Shown: in pieces, positions 34,158 through 42,058 of the stretch
Layout of the letters: the number at the start of each line of letters is the position of its first letter
Numbering within the stretch: position 1 is the first letter of the stretch
Assembly (NCBI GenBank): GCA_964389755.1
Contig: CAYMEW010000032.1
Coordinates: 1 to 51,161 of the forward strand
Origin: JBBSUQ01 sp964389755
Lineage (GTDB): Bacteria; Bacteroidota; Bacteroidia; Flavobacteriales_D; Crocinitomicaceae
DNA: 51,161 bases
Direction: 5' to 3'
The notes under the pieces: generated by a model
Database searches by the model: none
The model's input: the letters and a program-made list of their open reading frames with translations, nothing else
Told to the model about the DNA's origin: nothing
Translations under genes and position numbers: made by a program

Positions 34158-35375
34158 CTATTCTTTACCGTCGACGTAATCCTGCAGGTAGCTGAAGCGC
34201 GGCATCAGTTTCCCGAATGCGTCGGTTTCCTGCGCCCGCTCGATAATGGCATCCGGATCGTCGCCAAACAGTGGGGTAAGTACGTTTTTGATCAGTTCGT
34301 TCCCAAAATCCTCGGAAGCATCTTTGGGGAGTTCACACGGAAGATTGTCAATAGCCATCACTGCGATCGCACCTTCTTCCCGGAAGTCGGTTTCTGCATT
34401 TGTCTGCGCATCAAAACCGTAAATCGGGTCTGCGACTTTACTCGGACGGATGGTTGAGGCAATCGGGCCGGCAATGTCGCAGGAAATATCAGCGACTACC
34501 TTCAGGCGTTTGTTGGACTGCAGATCTTCCAGCGTCAGAATGTACGGGGATTTATTGCTCCAGAAGTGGCAGGGAATGTACATATCCGAATGCTGTGCAT
34601 AACGGTTAAAAACGCTTTTGTAAAGCGCCGGTTCCGCATAGAATTCCTGCTTGTTGAATGGTTTTCCGTCTTTTCGGGCGTAATAATCTTCCGCCTCGAG
34701 GTGGGTGTAAACCGGTTCGCGAAACTCGTCATTCAGGTATTCCTCCGGGGTCACTTCCTTGATCGGGAGCATGTCCAGTATCTCGCGTGCACCATGGCCA
34801 ACCCGTCCGAAACCGGTTAATACGAGTCGCATATTTTTGGGCAGTACGACCTTGCGAAGTTCCAATTCCACCTCCTTGCGGTCATGACAATCGTGCGCGG
34901 CTTTCAGTTCGTAGAGCCCGGTTTTGAGCCCGAAGGTCAGGAATGCGTTGTAGCACCCCACAATTCCGGCGTAGCGCCCGAAGCCGATCAGCCGTTTGCC
35001 GTTTTTATCTTTGATATTTTCGTAATCGATCAGTTCGATCTTCTTTTCAAGTATCGTTTGCAACAGCCTGCGGTTATAGGGCTGCTTTTTGATCGTATGC
35101 GAGAAGAACATGAATTTTTTTTCAGGAATGAGATCCTCCACGTTCACTTCTTTTACGCCCATGATCAGGTCGCATGTGCTCAGGTCCTCTTCCATGCGAA
35201 TGCCTTCGGCGCGGTAAGTTTCATCAGCAAAGGCGCGGATCGGACTCGGTTGAACGATGACCTCCACGTTCGGGAATTTTGCCATCACCAGTTTGCACTG
35301 CCCGGGAGTTAAGGGAACGCGTTCGTCCGGTGGAACTTTTCCTTCTCTGATAACACCCACTTTCCATTTATTCAT
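34158..35375 (-). CDS. Alanine/saccharopine dehydrogenase-like NAD(P)-dependent oxidoreductase
   Basis: The 405-residue soluble enzyme starts with the AlaDH/PNT N-terminal pattern (V-I-R-E-G-K-V-P-P-D-E-R-V-P-L-T-P) and has a Rossmann nucleotide-binding segment V-L-T-G-F-G-R-V-G-H-G (about 187-197). The length and layout are like lysine-forming saccharopine dehydrogenase and the N-terminal half of LOR/SDH. The exact substrate cannot be assigned. It lies seven bases downstream of the KdsC-like gene and nine before the transporter, within one operon. Confidence 0.8.
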   Translation of the reverse strand: MNKWKVGVIREGKVPPDERVPLTPGQCKLVMAKFPNVEVIVQPSPIRAFADETYRAEGIRMEEDLSTCDLIMGVKEVNVEDLIPEKKFMFFSHTIKKQPYNRRLLQTILEKKIELIDYENIKDKNGKRLIGFGRYAGIVGCYNAFLTFGLKTGLYELKAAHDCHDRKEVELELRKVVLPKNMRLVLTGFGRVGHGAREILDMLPIKEVTPEEYLNDEFREPVYTHLEAEDYYARKDGKPFNKQEFYAEPALYKSVFNRYAQHSDMYIPCHFWSNKSPYILTLEDLQSNKRLKVVADISCDIAGPIASTIRPSKVADPIYGFDAQTNAETDFREEGAIAVMAIDNLPCELPKDASEDFGNELIKNVLTPLFGDDPDAIIERAQETDAFGKLMPRFSYLQDYVDGKE

Positions 35376-35382
35376 TCCTTCG

Positions 35383-36060
35383 CTATTTTAAAGGTTCCTT
35401 TAATAGATAATTGTCAATAAACTCACGAATGCAGCCGTGACCGCCTTTCTTCCGGAGTATGAGGTCCACGTTTGCCTTTACCACGTCCATGGCGTCCGAA
35501 GGACAGGCCGAAAAACCAACCGCCTGAATCACTTCCAGGTCGTTGATGTCGTCACCGATAATGGCAGTTTCCGCCAGTGTCACACCGATTTTCGCGCACA
35601 ACTCTTCGAGGATCATCTTTTTGGGTTCGCGCGTTACGACGCAGTGCTGGATCCCGAGTACTTCGGCGCGTTTTTCGACCATCCCGGGTTTGAATCCGGA
35701 AGAAATGATCGCCACGTTAAAGTCACTGCCGGTCAGGTGGCGGATGGCCATGCCGTCTTTCGTGTCGTAACGTTTGATCTGGTCGCCGCTTTCGGCGAAA
35801 TACATGCCGCCATCGGTCATAACGCCGTCCACGTCCAGGATCAGCAGGCGAATTGCATCGAGTTTCTGCTGCCATTCGGGAGTCAGCGCTACCTGCTTAA
35901 ACAGCAGTGCGTGCAGGTCTGTTTCATATTCTTCGGCGACGGCTTCGAGGTCGTAAACGGTGAGTTCATTCACATGGTCCACGTCCATATCGTTCAGAAA
36001 ATCATTGAAACTGATCCCTGCACGTGCGCAAAGTCCCCTGATATTTTGTTCGAGTTGCAT
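35383..36060 (-). CDS. KdsC/YrbI-type HAD phosphatase with XRE-like N-terminal domain
   Basis: The 225-residue protein has a C-terminal HAD-IIIA domain (about 68-225) with D-V-D-G-V-M-T-D-G (catalytic D76 and D78), S-S-G in motif II, a conserved lysine and G-D-D-I-N-D, ending G-G-H-G-C-I-R-E as in KDO-8-phosphate phosphatases. The first 55 residues are extra: they look like a small five-helix XRE-type domain (L-C-A-R-A-G-I-S, then L-T-V-Y-D-L-E-A-V-A-E-E). The phosphatase substrate is not certain because the neighbouring synthase looks like DAHP synthase rather than KDO-8-P synthase. Its start follows the aroF stop directly. Confidence 0.82.
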   Translation of the reverse strand: MQLEQNIRGLCARAGISFNDFLNDMDVDHVNELTVYDLEAVAEEYETDLHALLFKQVALTPEWQQKLDAIRLLILDVDGVMTDGGMYFAESGDQIKRYDTKDGMAIRHLTGSDFNVAIISSGFKPGMVEKRAEVLGIQHCVVTREPKKMILEELCAKIGVTLAETAIIGDDINDLEVIQAVGFSACPSDAMDVVKANVDLILRKKGGHGCIREFIDNYLLKEPLK

Positions 36061-37059
36061 TTAAACGATTTTATATCCGACGCTTTCGGCTACCGGTCGT
36101 AAAGACGCCAGCAGAGCCCTGAACTCGTCGAAATTAAGTTGTTGCGAAGCGTCACTTTTAGCCACTTTCGGATTCGGATGCGCTTCAATAAGCAATCCGT
36201 CGATTCCCATAGCGGTGCATGCGCGTGCCAATGACGGAACACCATACGCATATCCCATGGCATGACTGGGGTCGAGGATAACCGGAAGGTTTGTATGTTC
36301 CTGCAACCAGGCCACTCCGCACAGGTCAAGGGTAAAGCGCGTATTGAACTCAAAGGTTCGAATCCCCCGCTCGCAGAGAATAACCTGGTCGTTGCCTCCG
36401 GATAGGATAAATTCGGCCGCCTGCACGAATTCCTGCAGGGTAGAACCGAAGCCGCGTTTGAGTAACACCGGTTTTTTAACCTTTGCGCAGGCACGCAGGA
36501 TTCCCTGGTCGTACATAGCTTTGGCACCGATCTGGATCACGTCCGAATACTCAATGATATCCTGTACGTGTGATGCATCGCGGACTTCGGAAATAATATT
36601 GAGTCCGTAGGTTTCCTTCATTTTAACCAGCAACTTCAGCCCTTCGATTCCCAGTCCCTGGAAAGAATACGGACTCGTACGTGGTTTGTAACATCCGCCG
36701 CGGAGCGTGGTCAGGTTCAGTTCTTTGAGCAATTCGGCCGCAGAACGGATCTGTTCTTCCGATTCGACGCTGCACGGACCACCGATCAGAACCGTGTTTT
36801 TTGTATTACCACCGATGGTGACATCCCCGATCCGTACTTCGCGTGTCTGATCCAGATATTTGCGGGAAGCCAGTTGCATATCGTTCGGGAAGACCCAGTG
36901 TGCTTCTGTGAGCGTGGCGATCTCTTCCGGAACTTCTTTCATACCCGATCCGGAGATCAGGATGTGTTTATCCTCCTGCACAATGTGAAATGCATTGATC
37001 TTTCGGGCAATGGATTCCACCTCCTGCGGGGTGACTGATTTTTTCAAATGAAGAATCAT
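36061..37059 (-). CDS. aroF: 3-deoxy-7-phosphoheptulonate (DAHP) synthase, type I-beta
   Basis: Condenses phosphoenolpyruvate with erythrose 4-phosphate, the first step of the shikimate pathway. The 332 residues comprise an N-terminal ferredoxin-like regulatory part (about 1-70) and a TIM barrel with G-G-P-C-S-V-E-S, the diagnostic K-P-R-T-S-P-Y-S-F-Q-G-L-G, and D-P-S-H-A. The K-P-R-T-S motif separates it from KDO-8-phosphate synthases, which have K-A-N-R-S. Its start overlaps the Rpe-CBS stop by four bases and its stop abuts the phosphatase start. Confidence 0.93.
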   Translation of the reverse strand: MILHLKKSVTPQEVESIARKINAFHIVQEDKHILISGSGMKEVPEEIATLTEAHWVFPNDMQLASRKYLDQTREVRIGDVTIGGNTKNTVLIGGPCSVESEEQIRSAAELLKELNLTTLRGGCYKPRTSPYSFQGLGIEGLKLLVKMKETYGLNIISEVRDASHVQDIIEYSDVIQIGAKAMYDQGILRACAKVKKPVLLKRGFGSTLQEFVQAAEFILSGGNDQVILCERGIRTFEFNTRFTLDLCGVAWLQEHTNLPVILDPSHAMGYAYGVPSLARACTAMGIDGLLIEAHPNPKVAKSDASQQLNFDEFRALLASLRPVAESVGYKIV

Positions 37060-38060
37060 AATTCGCCTTTTATAAGGTTCACAAAGGTAACAATTCCAAC
37101 GGCAAATTCCGCATCGTCCACCACCGGGAGGTAAAGAACAGGGAAGGGGGCATGCTTGATTTTCTGCAGAAGTTCAACGACCGTGTCCGAACTGTTAATT
37201 GTCAGGGGATTGCGGTTGATCATTTCATGGACCGGGATGTTCCGAAGGTCTGAAATATGACTGAGCAGGGTCCGGCGCACATCAGCGTTTGAAATAATTC
37301 CTGATAGCTTATGATCGTCTTCGAGCACCATGCAAAAACCGACATTTCCCTGTTCGATGCTGCGTAAAACCTGTTCGAAGTTCAGATCTTGACTGACCAC
37401 GTAAGGCGTTTCGGAGAGCGGTATCATAAAGTCGCTGATCGCAAAGGATGATTCCACATCACGCTTGGTAAGGTTCATCAGCGCATTGCCAATGCTTTTC
37501 TCACGAAAGAGGTAGGAGCCGCTCACGGATGTAGTAACACCCATGTTACGCAATATGAAAGAGACTTCCGCATTGACACCGCCGTCCACATGGATGCTTT
37601 TGGCAGGGAAGAGTTTGCGAAATTCCCGGATCTTCCGGAAGTTGACCGCATCGAATTTTCCACCGCTTTGTCCGGGGATAGTCGCCATGATCAGGATAAA
37701 GTCCAGGTTTTCAAACTGCCCGAAAACGGAAACAGGTGTCGGTGTGATCACGGCCAGGCCGAGACGGGTGTTCTTTAATTCCGGGAAACGAAATCCGTCC
37801 GGGAGGTTTTCATACTGAAACGTAACGTATTCCACCGGCGTTTCGCGGAGCAGGAAAATGTATTTTTCAGGATCCTCCGAAATGATATGCAGGTCAATCG
37901 GGACCTGTGTCTGTTTACGGATCTCGCGTATGTCATCGAATACCTTCGGATCGTCGTTACAATCCACGTGGAGCAGGTCAACCTGGTGACTGACAAGGTC
38001 TTCAATGACTTCGTGGAGCGGACGGTTCGGGTCGCTGTATATGGAGGCTGAGATTTTCAT
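37056..38060 (-). CDS. Ribulose-phosphate 3-epimerase-like barrel fused to a CBS-domain pair
   Basis: The 334-residue protein has two parts. Residues 1-205 look like the Rpe TIM barrel, which interconverts ribulose and xylulose 5-phosphate. Metal ligands correspond to H31-x-D33, H58 (I-D-L-H) and D159 (H-V-D-G-G), and the P-G-Q-S-G-G phosphate loop is at 129-134. Glutamine (Q82) stands where Rpe usually has histidine. Residues 207-334 form a tandem CBS pair, which senses adenine nucleotides in other proteins. This fusion is unusual: CBS pairs are known on KdsD (a SIS isomerase), not normally on Rpe. It sits second in the operon, overlapping aroF by four bases. Confidence 0.82.
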   Translation of the reverse strand: MKISASIYSDPNRPLHEVIEDLVSHQVDLLHVDCNDDPKVFDDIREIRKQTQVPIDLHIISEDPEKYIFLLRETPVEYVTFQYENLPDGFRFPELKNTRLGLAVITPTPVSVFGQFENLDFILIMATIPGQSGGKFDAVNFRKIREFRKLFPAKSIHVDGGVNAEVSFILRNMGVTTSVSGSYLFREKSIGNALMNLTKRDVESSFAISDFMIPLSETPYVVSQDLNFEQVLRSIEQGNVGFCMVLEDDHKLSGIISNADVRRTLLSHISDLRNIPVHEMINRNPLTINSSDTVVELLQKIKHAPFPVLYLPVVDDAEFAVGIVTFVNLIKGEL

Positions 38061-38461
38061 TACAAATCATTGACTTTTATGATCGGTTTGAATCGGGTGT
38101 CGGAAATGTAGAGTGCACAGGGTTTCTGCCTGAACAGTGTCTCATTTAATGCTTGCTGCAGATCGATCAGCAACTGCCGTTCGTGCGGAGGCAGAGAAAG
38201 AATTTCGTCCGGATTACTGGCGATCAGGTACAGGTGGTAGCTCTGCTGACCTTCCAGTAAGCGAATGCTTTGCGCCCTGTTACCGGTGAGTTTTTTTTCG
38301 CGCCAGTACTCGGCGAGTTGCGTGGCTTTTTCTTCATTGGCCCTGTCTGCGAAAAAAACCGTCAGGTTTCCGCCCGTCACCTTATTTCCATAGCCGGATG
38401 AGCATGCGGTGATCAACGCAAGCGTCAAAAGTAAGAACAACCCGGCAAGCTTTTTCTTCAT
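38060..38461 (-). CDS. Small lipoprotein, first gene of the six-gene operon
   Basis: From the ATG at 38461 the protein is 133 residues. It has a lipoprotein signal peptide with the lipobox L-I-T-A-C (cysteine at about 20) and a short soluble part with no recognised domain. It shares one base (TAATG) with the Rpe-CBS start. A TATCTTTG box ends six bases before the ATG, so the transcript is nearly leaderless and the operon's promoter sits here. The longer frame to 38470 begins in the promoter region. Confidence 0.75.
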   Translation of the reverse strand: MKKKLAGLFLLLTLALITACSSGYGNKVTGGNLTVFFADRANEEKATQLAEYWREKKLTGNRAQSIRLLEGQQSYHLYLIASNPDEILSLPPHERQLLIDLQQALNETLFRQKPCALYISDTRFKPIIKVNDL

Positions 38462-38467
38462 GTAGTA

Positions 38468-38475
38468 CAAAGATA
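38468..38475 (-). promoter_or_regulatory. -7 promoter element (TATCTTTG) of the six-gene operon
   Basis: Exact TAnnTTTG on the minus strand just before the lipoprotein ATG at 38461. No other promoter-like box was seen in the gaps within the operon, which are all nine bases or less. Confidence 0.55.
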
Positions 38476-38502
38476 AAGTTTGTTTTGTAGCAGGCTCTAA
38501 AA

Positions 38503-38537
38503 TGAAAAAAAAAGAGGGACTGCAAGCAATCCCTCCT
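38503..38537 (-). terminator. Rho-independent terminator of the small barrel gene
   Basis: GAGGGA (38514-38519) pairs with TCCCTC (38530-38535), with inner TGC/GCA pairing. On the minus strand it runs into T-rich sequence. It lies 23 bases after the stop at 38561. Confidence 0.75.
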
Positions 38538-38560
38538 CATATAAATTGGTTTTCTGTCAA

Positions 38561-39193
38561 TTAGAACTTGAACGAAAGTCCTGCGTTCAGGATACCACCC
38601 TGGCCGATACCAAGCCCGAGGTTAGCACCGATGTTATCCGTAAAGAAGTAGCGCAGTCCCAGACCAAGTTTAGCGGCAACAGGAATAATGCTTTTAATGG
38701 ATTCTGCCTGGTAGTTCGGATCGGTACTTGAGAAAGAGAACGTACGGTTTCCGTAACCCATACCTAAAACTCCGTAGAAGTCAACTGCATCGTTGTCAAT
38801 AAAGTGGTAGTTGAACGTTACCATGGCGCCGACTTTCTTTGTTTTATAAGTGTAATCGTAAGTACGATATACAACATTCCCACTTTGATCGTACTCTTGG
38901 GATTCCTCGGAAAAAGTCAGAGTTGTGTTGTTAAAACCGATGTCCAGACCCAGACCTACTTTATCTGTGAGCAGGTATTCCCCACGCAGACCTACCGGAC
39001 CGGCTCCGCTGATCTTAATGTCCTGCTCCATGCCTGAGTTGGCATAAAGGCTTTTAAAGGCTGTAGAGTAAAGGTTCGGAAAACCGTAGTAAATATCTAC
39101 ACTTACGTTTCCTTCTTCAAAGACCTGTGCAGAGGCCTTAGAAAATGTGGTTAATGTTGCCAGGGCAACCAAGGATAAAATTAGCTTTTTCAT
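38561..39193 (-). CDS. Outer-membrane beta-barrel (porin-like) protein
   Basis: The 210-residue protein has a signal peptide (cleavage near A-S-A-Q, about 20-23) and eight or so alternating strands with G-x-G-x-G turns, ending in an aromatic strand, L-S-F-K-F. This fits the small 8-strand OMP-beta-barrel family common in Bacteroidota. A TACATTCG element at 39218-39225 (minus) is a one-mismatch -7 box. It has its own terminator, so it is a single-gene unit. No transport function can be named. Confidence 0.82.
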   Translation of the reverse strand: MKKLILSLVALATLTTFSKASAQVFEEGNVSVDIYYGFPNLYSTAFKSLYANSGMEQDIKISGAGPVGLRGEYLLTDKVGLGLDIGFNNTTLTFSEESQEYDQSGNVVYRTYDYTYKTKKVGAMVTFNYHFIDNDAVDFYGVLGMGYGNRTFSFSSTDPNYQAESIKSIIPVAAKLGLGLRYFFTDNIGANLGLGIGQGGILNAGLSFKF

Positions 39194-39217
39194 TATTCGA
39201 AATAATTAAGTTTGAGG

Positions 39218-39225
39218 CGAATGTA
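39218..39225 (-). promoter_or_regulatory. Weak -7 element (TACATTCG) of the small barrel gene
   Basis: One mismatch to TAnnTTTG, the same variant TTCG seen upstream of the other outer-membrane barrel at 2591 and of the ACT gene at 788. Confidence 0.4.
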
Positions 39226-39285
39226 CATTTATATTTTATTAACAGATATCGTCTCCTTAAAACTTTATGAAAAAATTAACGAACG

Positions 39286-40554
39286 TTATTCCTGGTCGTC
39301 GGGGTTTTCTTCTTCACTAAAATCCAGTAGTTTAACGGCAGGTACGGCATTTCCTGCAATTCCGCGAATCGAACCGTGCATGTCGATAGTATTGAGCAAT
39401 ACTTTTTCAAGTTGTTTTTCACGTTGTTTCCAGATGCGTTGCAAAGATCTTTTTTCGCTTTCCAGGTCGGCTTTCATTTGGGTAAAACCCTCGACGATCG
39501 CTTCCACCTGCAGACGAAAGGTATTCCCGGTGAGGTAATCGTAAAGCATGTGCATTTTGTCACCGCGATTTTCCTGTGACATCATGGCGTGGCTCAGTTG
39601 AATAACGGACTCACGCAGAACCATGCACAGCCCCTTGAACTCATCGTAGGTGCATACCCAGATTCCTTCGCGCAGTCCCATGCGGTCCATGTCGCCCGGC
39701 AATGCATCGGTGATAAGTACCCCAAGGTTCGCTCCGCGCACGCGAATGTCTGCTTTGAACTTTTCGATCCAGGACGGCTGAAAATCTTTGGTACGCTTGC
39801 TTTCGTAATAGATCGTGCCGCAATTCTGGCGGGTGCGCGTATGGATCACCTGTACGCAGTCGGCGCCGCGCGCTCCTTTTTTGACTTCTTCGATATTGTC
39901 GAGCGGAAACTGTTCGCGCAGCCATTCTTCGATGGCCAGTTCCTGCACTTCACCCTGTAACTGCATCGAACCCTGTTCCTGCTTGCGTTTCATTTCTTCG
40001 GTCAGCTTTTTCTGATCTTCGAGTTGCTTTTGCAGTTCGCGAATGCGCAATTCGTTCTTGTTTTCTTCCGTCCTCCGGATTTTTTCCTTCTCTTCGGAGA
40101 TGAGTTTATTCAGTTTGGCCTGGCTTTCGGCTTCAATGGCCTCTTTGAGTTCTTCTTTTTCGCGTTTCAGGCGCTCTACCTCCGAACGGGTCCGGTTGAG
40201 TTCTTTGAGCTTCTCCGATTTTTCATTCAGTTCCTTCTGAAGTTCGCTGAACTGTTCGGCCTGTTCTTCGGAAATTTTTTGTCGCAGGCGACTGGTCAGT
40301 TCGGATTTTTCCTTTTTGAGTTCGCTTTCGAGGCGTTCACGGAAAAGTTCGTTCTCGCGTTTTTTGCGTTCTTCAAATTGATCTTTTGCTTCGGCCAGTT
40401 CGCGTTCTTTGGCTTCGTAATGCGTTTTGAACTGCAGTTGTTCCTGCTGATAACGCGTTTTGATCTTTTCCTCAAGTTGATGCGCCAGGATATCGTTCAC
40501 GTCGATTTGTGAACCGCAGTTTGGGCAACTTATGCGGGTTTGTTCCGATGACAT
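39286..40554 (-). CDS. DUF2130-family coiled-coil protein
   Basis: The 422-residue cytoplasmic protein begins with a short zinc-ribbon-like C-P-N-C segment (10-13), then a long charged coiled coil (about 30-210), then the DUF2130 domain with E-E-W-L-R-E-Q-F-P, K-G-A-R-G-A-D-C-V-Q-V, I-Y-Y-E-S-K-R and V-L-I-T-D-A-L-P. The E-S-K with upstream acidic residues looks like a restriction-endonuclease (PD-D/E-XK) fold, so a nuclease activity is possible. The physiological role is unknown. Confidence 0.88.
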   Translation of the reverse strand: MSSEQTRISCPNCGSQIDVNDILAHQLEEKIKTRYQQEQLQFKTHYEAKERELAEAKDQFEERKKRENELFRERLESELKKEKSELTSRLRQKISEEQAEQFSELQKELNEKSEKLKELNRTRSEVERLKREKEELKEAIEAESQAKLNKLISEEKEKIRRTEENKNELRIRELQKQLEDQKKLTEEMKRKQEQGSMQLQGEVQELAIEEWLREQFPLDNIEEVKKGARGADCVQVIHTRTRQNCGTIYYESKRTKDFQPSWIEKFKADIRVRGANLGVLITDALPGDMDRMGLREGIWVCTYDEFKGLCMVLRESVIQLSHAMMSQENRGDKMHMLYDYLTGNTFRLQVEAIVEGFTQMKADLESEKRSLQRIWKQREKQLEKVLLNTIDMHGSIRGIAGNAVPAVKLLDFSEEENPDDQE

Positions 40555-40589
40555 AACTGAATACGTGTTTGGGTGAGCGGATTAAAGAT

Positions 40590-40613
40590 AAAAAAAGGGA
40601 ACCGAAGTTCCCT
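40590..40613 (-). terminator. Rho-independent terminator of rocD
   Basis: AGGGAAC (40596-40602) and GTTCCCT (40607-40613) form a 7-base-pair stem. On the minus strand the loop is TTCG, the classic stable tetraloop, followed by six or more T. Confidence 0.85.
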
Positions 40614-40617
40614 CATA

Positions 40618-41862
40618 TTATTTTTTGAAATTTCGGATCGTTTTTTCGATGATGTGAATGCAGTCCCGCAACTGTTCTTCGGTCATTACGAGCGGCGGGG
40701 CAAAGCGAATGATGTTTCCGTGTGTCGGCTTGGCGAGCAGGCCGTTCTCTTTGAGTTGAACACACAGGTCCCAGGCTGTGGAACTGTCCGGGGTATCGTT
40801 CACGATGATTGCATTGAGCAGTCCTTTTCCGCGTACTTTTACAACGAGGTCCGTGGCATCCACGATGCGTTGCATTTCGGAACGGAAGATCTTCCCGAGC
40901 CGTTCTGCGTTTTCGGCGAGATTTTCGTCGCGGATCACTTCGAGAGCTGCCACTCCAACGCGTGCTGCCAGCGGATTTCCACCGAAAGTTGACCCGTGCT
41001 GTCCGGGTTTGATCACTTCCATGATGTGTTTGTCGGCCAATACTGCTGAAACCGGGTATACGCCTCCCGAAAGTGCTTTCCCGAGGATCAGGATGTCGGC
41101 TTTCACGTTTTCGTGATCGATGGCGAGGAGTTTTCCTGTACGGGCAATCCCTGTTTGTACCTCGTCGGCAATGAACAATACGTTGTGTTTCTCGCAAACT
41201 TCTTTACAGGCGCTCAGGTATCCGTCGTCAGGAACATCCACACCGGCTTCTCCCTGGATCGGTTCCACGAGGAAACCAACGACATTCTCGTCCTTGATAG
41301 CCACCTCAAGCGCACCGATGTCATTGTAGCGGATCATTTCAAATCCCGGCGTGTAAGGGCCGAAGTCTTTGCGTGCATCCGGATCGCTGGAAAACGATAC
41401 GATTGTGGTCGTACGTCCGTGAAAATTGTGTTCACAAACAATGATCTTCGCTTTATTCTCAGGTACACCTTTCTTTTCATAACCCCATTTACGGGCCAGC
41501 TTGATGGCGGTTTCTACCGCTTCGGCGCCGGTGTTCATCGGGAGTACCATGTCAAAGCCGAAATAGTCGGTGACAAATTTTTCGTAAACACCCAGTGTAT
41601 CGTTGAAAAAAGCACGTGAAGTAAGCGTCAGCGTTTGTGCCTGTTCGGTAAGCGCTCCCACGATGTGCGGATGACAATGTCCCTGGTTTACGGCCGAGTA
41701 AGCGGAAAGGAAGTCATAATATTGCTTTCCTTCCACGTCCCACACATGTACGCCCTCTCCGCGGGCCAGTACAACAGGCAGCGGATGGTAATTGTGAGCA
41801 CCGTAATTGTTTTCCAGTTCCATTAATTGTTCCGACGTCAATTTTTCCATCGTTGAATTCAT
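40618..41862 (-). CDS. rocD: Ornithine aminotransferase
   Basis: PLP enzyme that moves the delta-amino group of ornithine to 2-oxoglutarate in arginine catabolism and proline synthesis. At 414 residues it is the normal length. Family stretches include Y-G-A-H-N-Y-H-P-L-P-V-V, F-H-G-R-T, D-E-V-Q-T-G-I-A-R-T-G, L-I-L-G-K-A-L-S-G-G (with the PLP lysine) and H-G-S-T-F-G-G-N-P. The ATG at 41850 (five residues in) is an equally good start. Its promoter lies about 100 bases upstream, leaving a structured leader. Confidence 0.96.
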   Translation of the reverse strand: MNSTMEKLTSEQLMELENNYGAHNYHPLPVVLARGEGVHVWDVEGKQYYDFLSAYSAVNQGHCHPHIVGALTEQAQTLTLTSRAFFNDTLGVYEKFVTDYFGFDMVLPMNTGAEAVETAIKLARKWGYEKKGVPENKAKIIVCEHNFHGRTTTIVSFSSDPDARKDFGPYTPGFEMIRYNDIGALEVAIKDENVVGFLVEPIQGEAGVDVPDDGYLSACKEVCEKHNVLFIADEVQTGIARTGKLLAIDHENVKADILILGKALSGGVYPVSAVLADKHIMEVIKPGQHGSTFGGNPLAARVGVAALEVIRDENLAENAERLGKIFRSEMQRIVDATDLVVKVRGKGLLNAIIVNDTPDSSTAWDLCVQLKENGLLAKPTHGNIIRFAPPLVMTEEQLRDCIHIIEKTIRNFKK

Positions 41863-41879
41863 CAGTTAAAAGATTTTTA

Positions 41880-41966
41880 GTGTTAAACGCACTCGTTGCG
41901 GAGAGTGTTCATCCTTTCCTCGTTAGCTGGGAGAGAAATCATCCTGATGCCGGAGCGGCTTCTATG
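41880..41966 (-). promoter_or_regulatory. Candidate structured 5' leader of rocD
   Basis: Three consecutive hairpins can be drawn. GCC/GGC around GGAGC lies near 41950-41960. A longer arm near 41912-41949 pairs CATC with GATG and TTTC-CTC with GAG-GAAA. CACTC/GAGTG lies near 41890-41907. The segment sits between the -7 box and the start codon and is divergent to gcvT. I could not match it to a glycine, TPP or SAM riboswitch. Confidence 0.35.
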
Positions 41967-41974
41967 CAAAGATA
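41967..41974 (-). promoter_or_regulatory. -7 promoter element (TATCTTTG) of rocD
   Basis: Exact TAnnTTTG on the minus strand. It leaves a leader of about 100 bases before rocD, the longest predicted in this window for a -7 match. Confidence 0.5.
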
Positions 41975-42028
41975 ATTAATTCGGGGCAAAAGCGCAGGTT
42001 ATCGGGCCATTATTAAAAGCAGAAATAC

Positions 42029-42036
42029 TACATTTG
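42029..42036 (+). promoter_or_regulatory. -7 promoter element (TACATTTG) of gcvT
   Basis: Exact TAnnTTTG, 22 bases before the gcvT ATG. No TTG at -33. Confidence 0.5.
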
Positions 42037-42058
42037 CCGCAAAACGAATATTTCCAGG

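Noticed and set aside
36061..37059. KDO-8-phosphate synthase, suggested by the KdsC-like neighbour
   Set aside because: The K-P-R-T-S motif and N-terminal regulatory domain are those of DAHP synthase.
41880..42058. Glycine riboswitch ahead of gcvT
   Set aside because: Expected conserved glycine-aptamer stretches are absent, and the structured part belongs to the rocD side.
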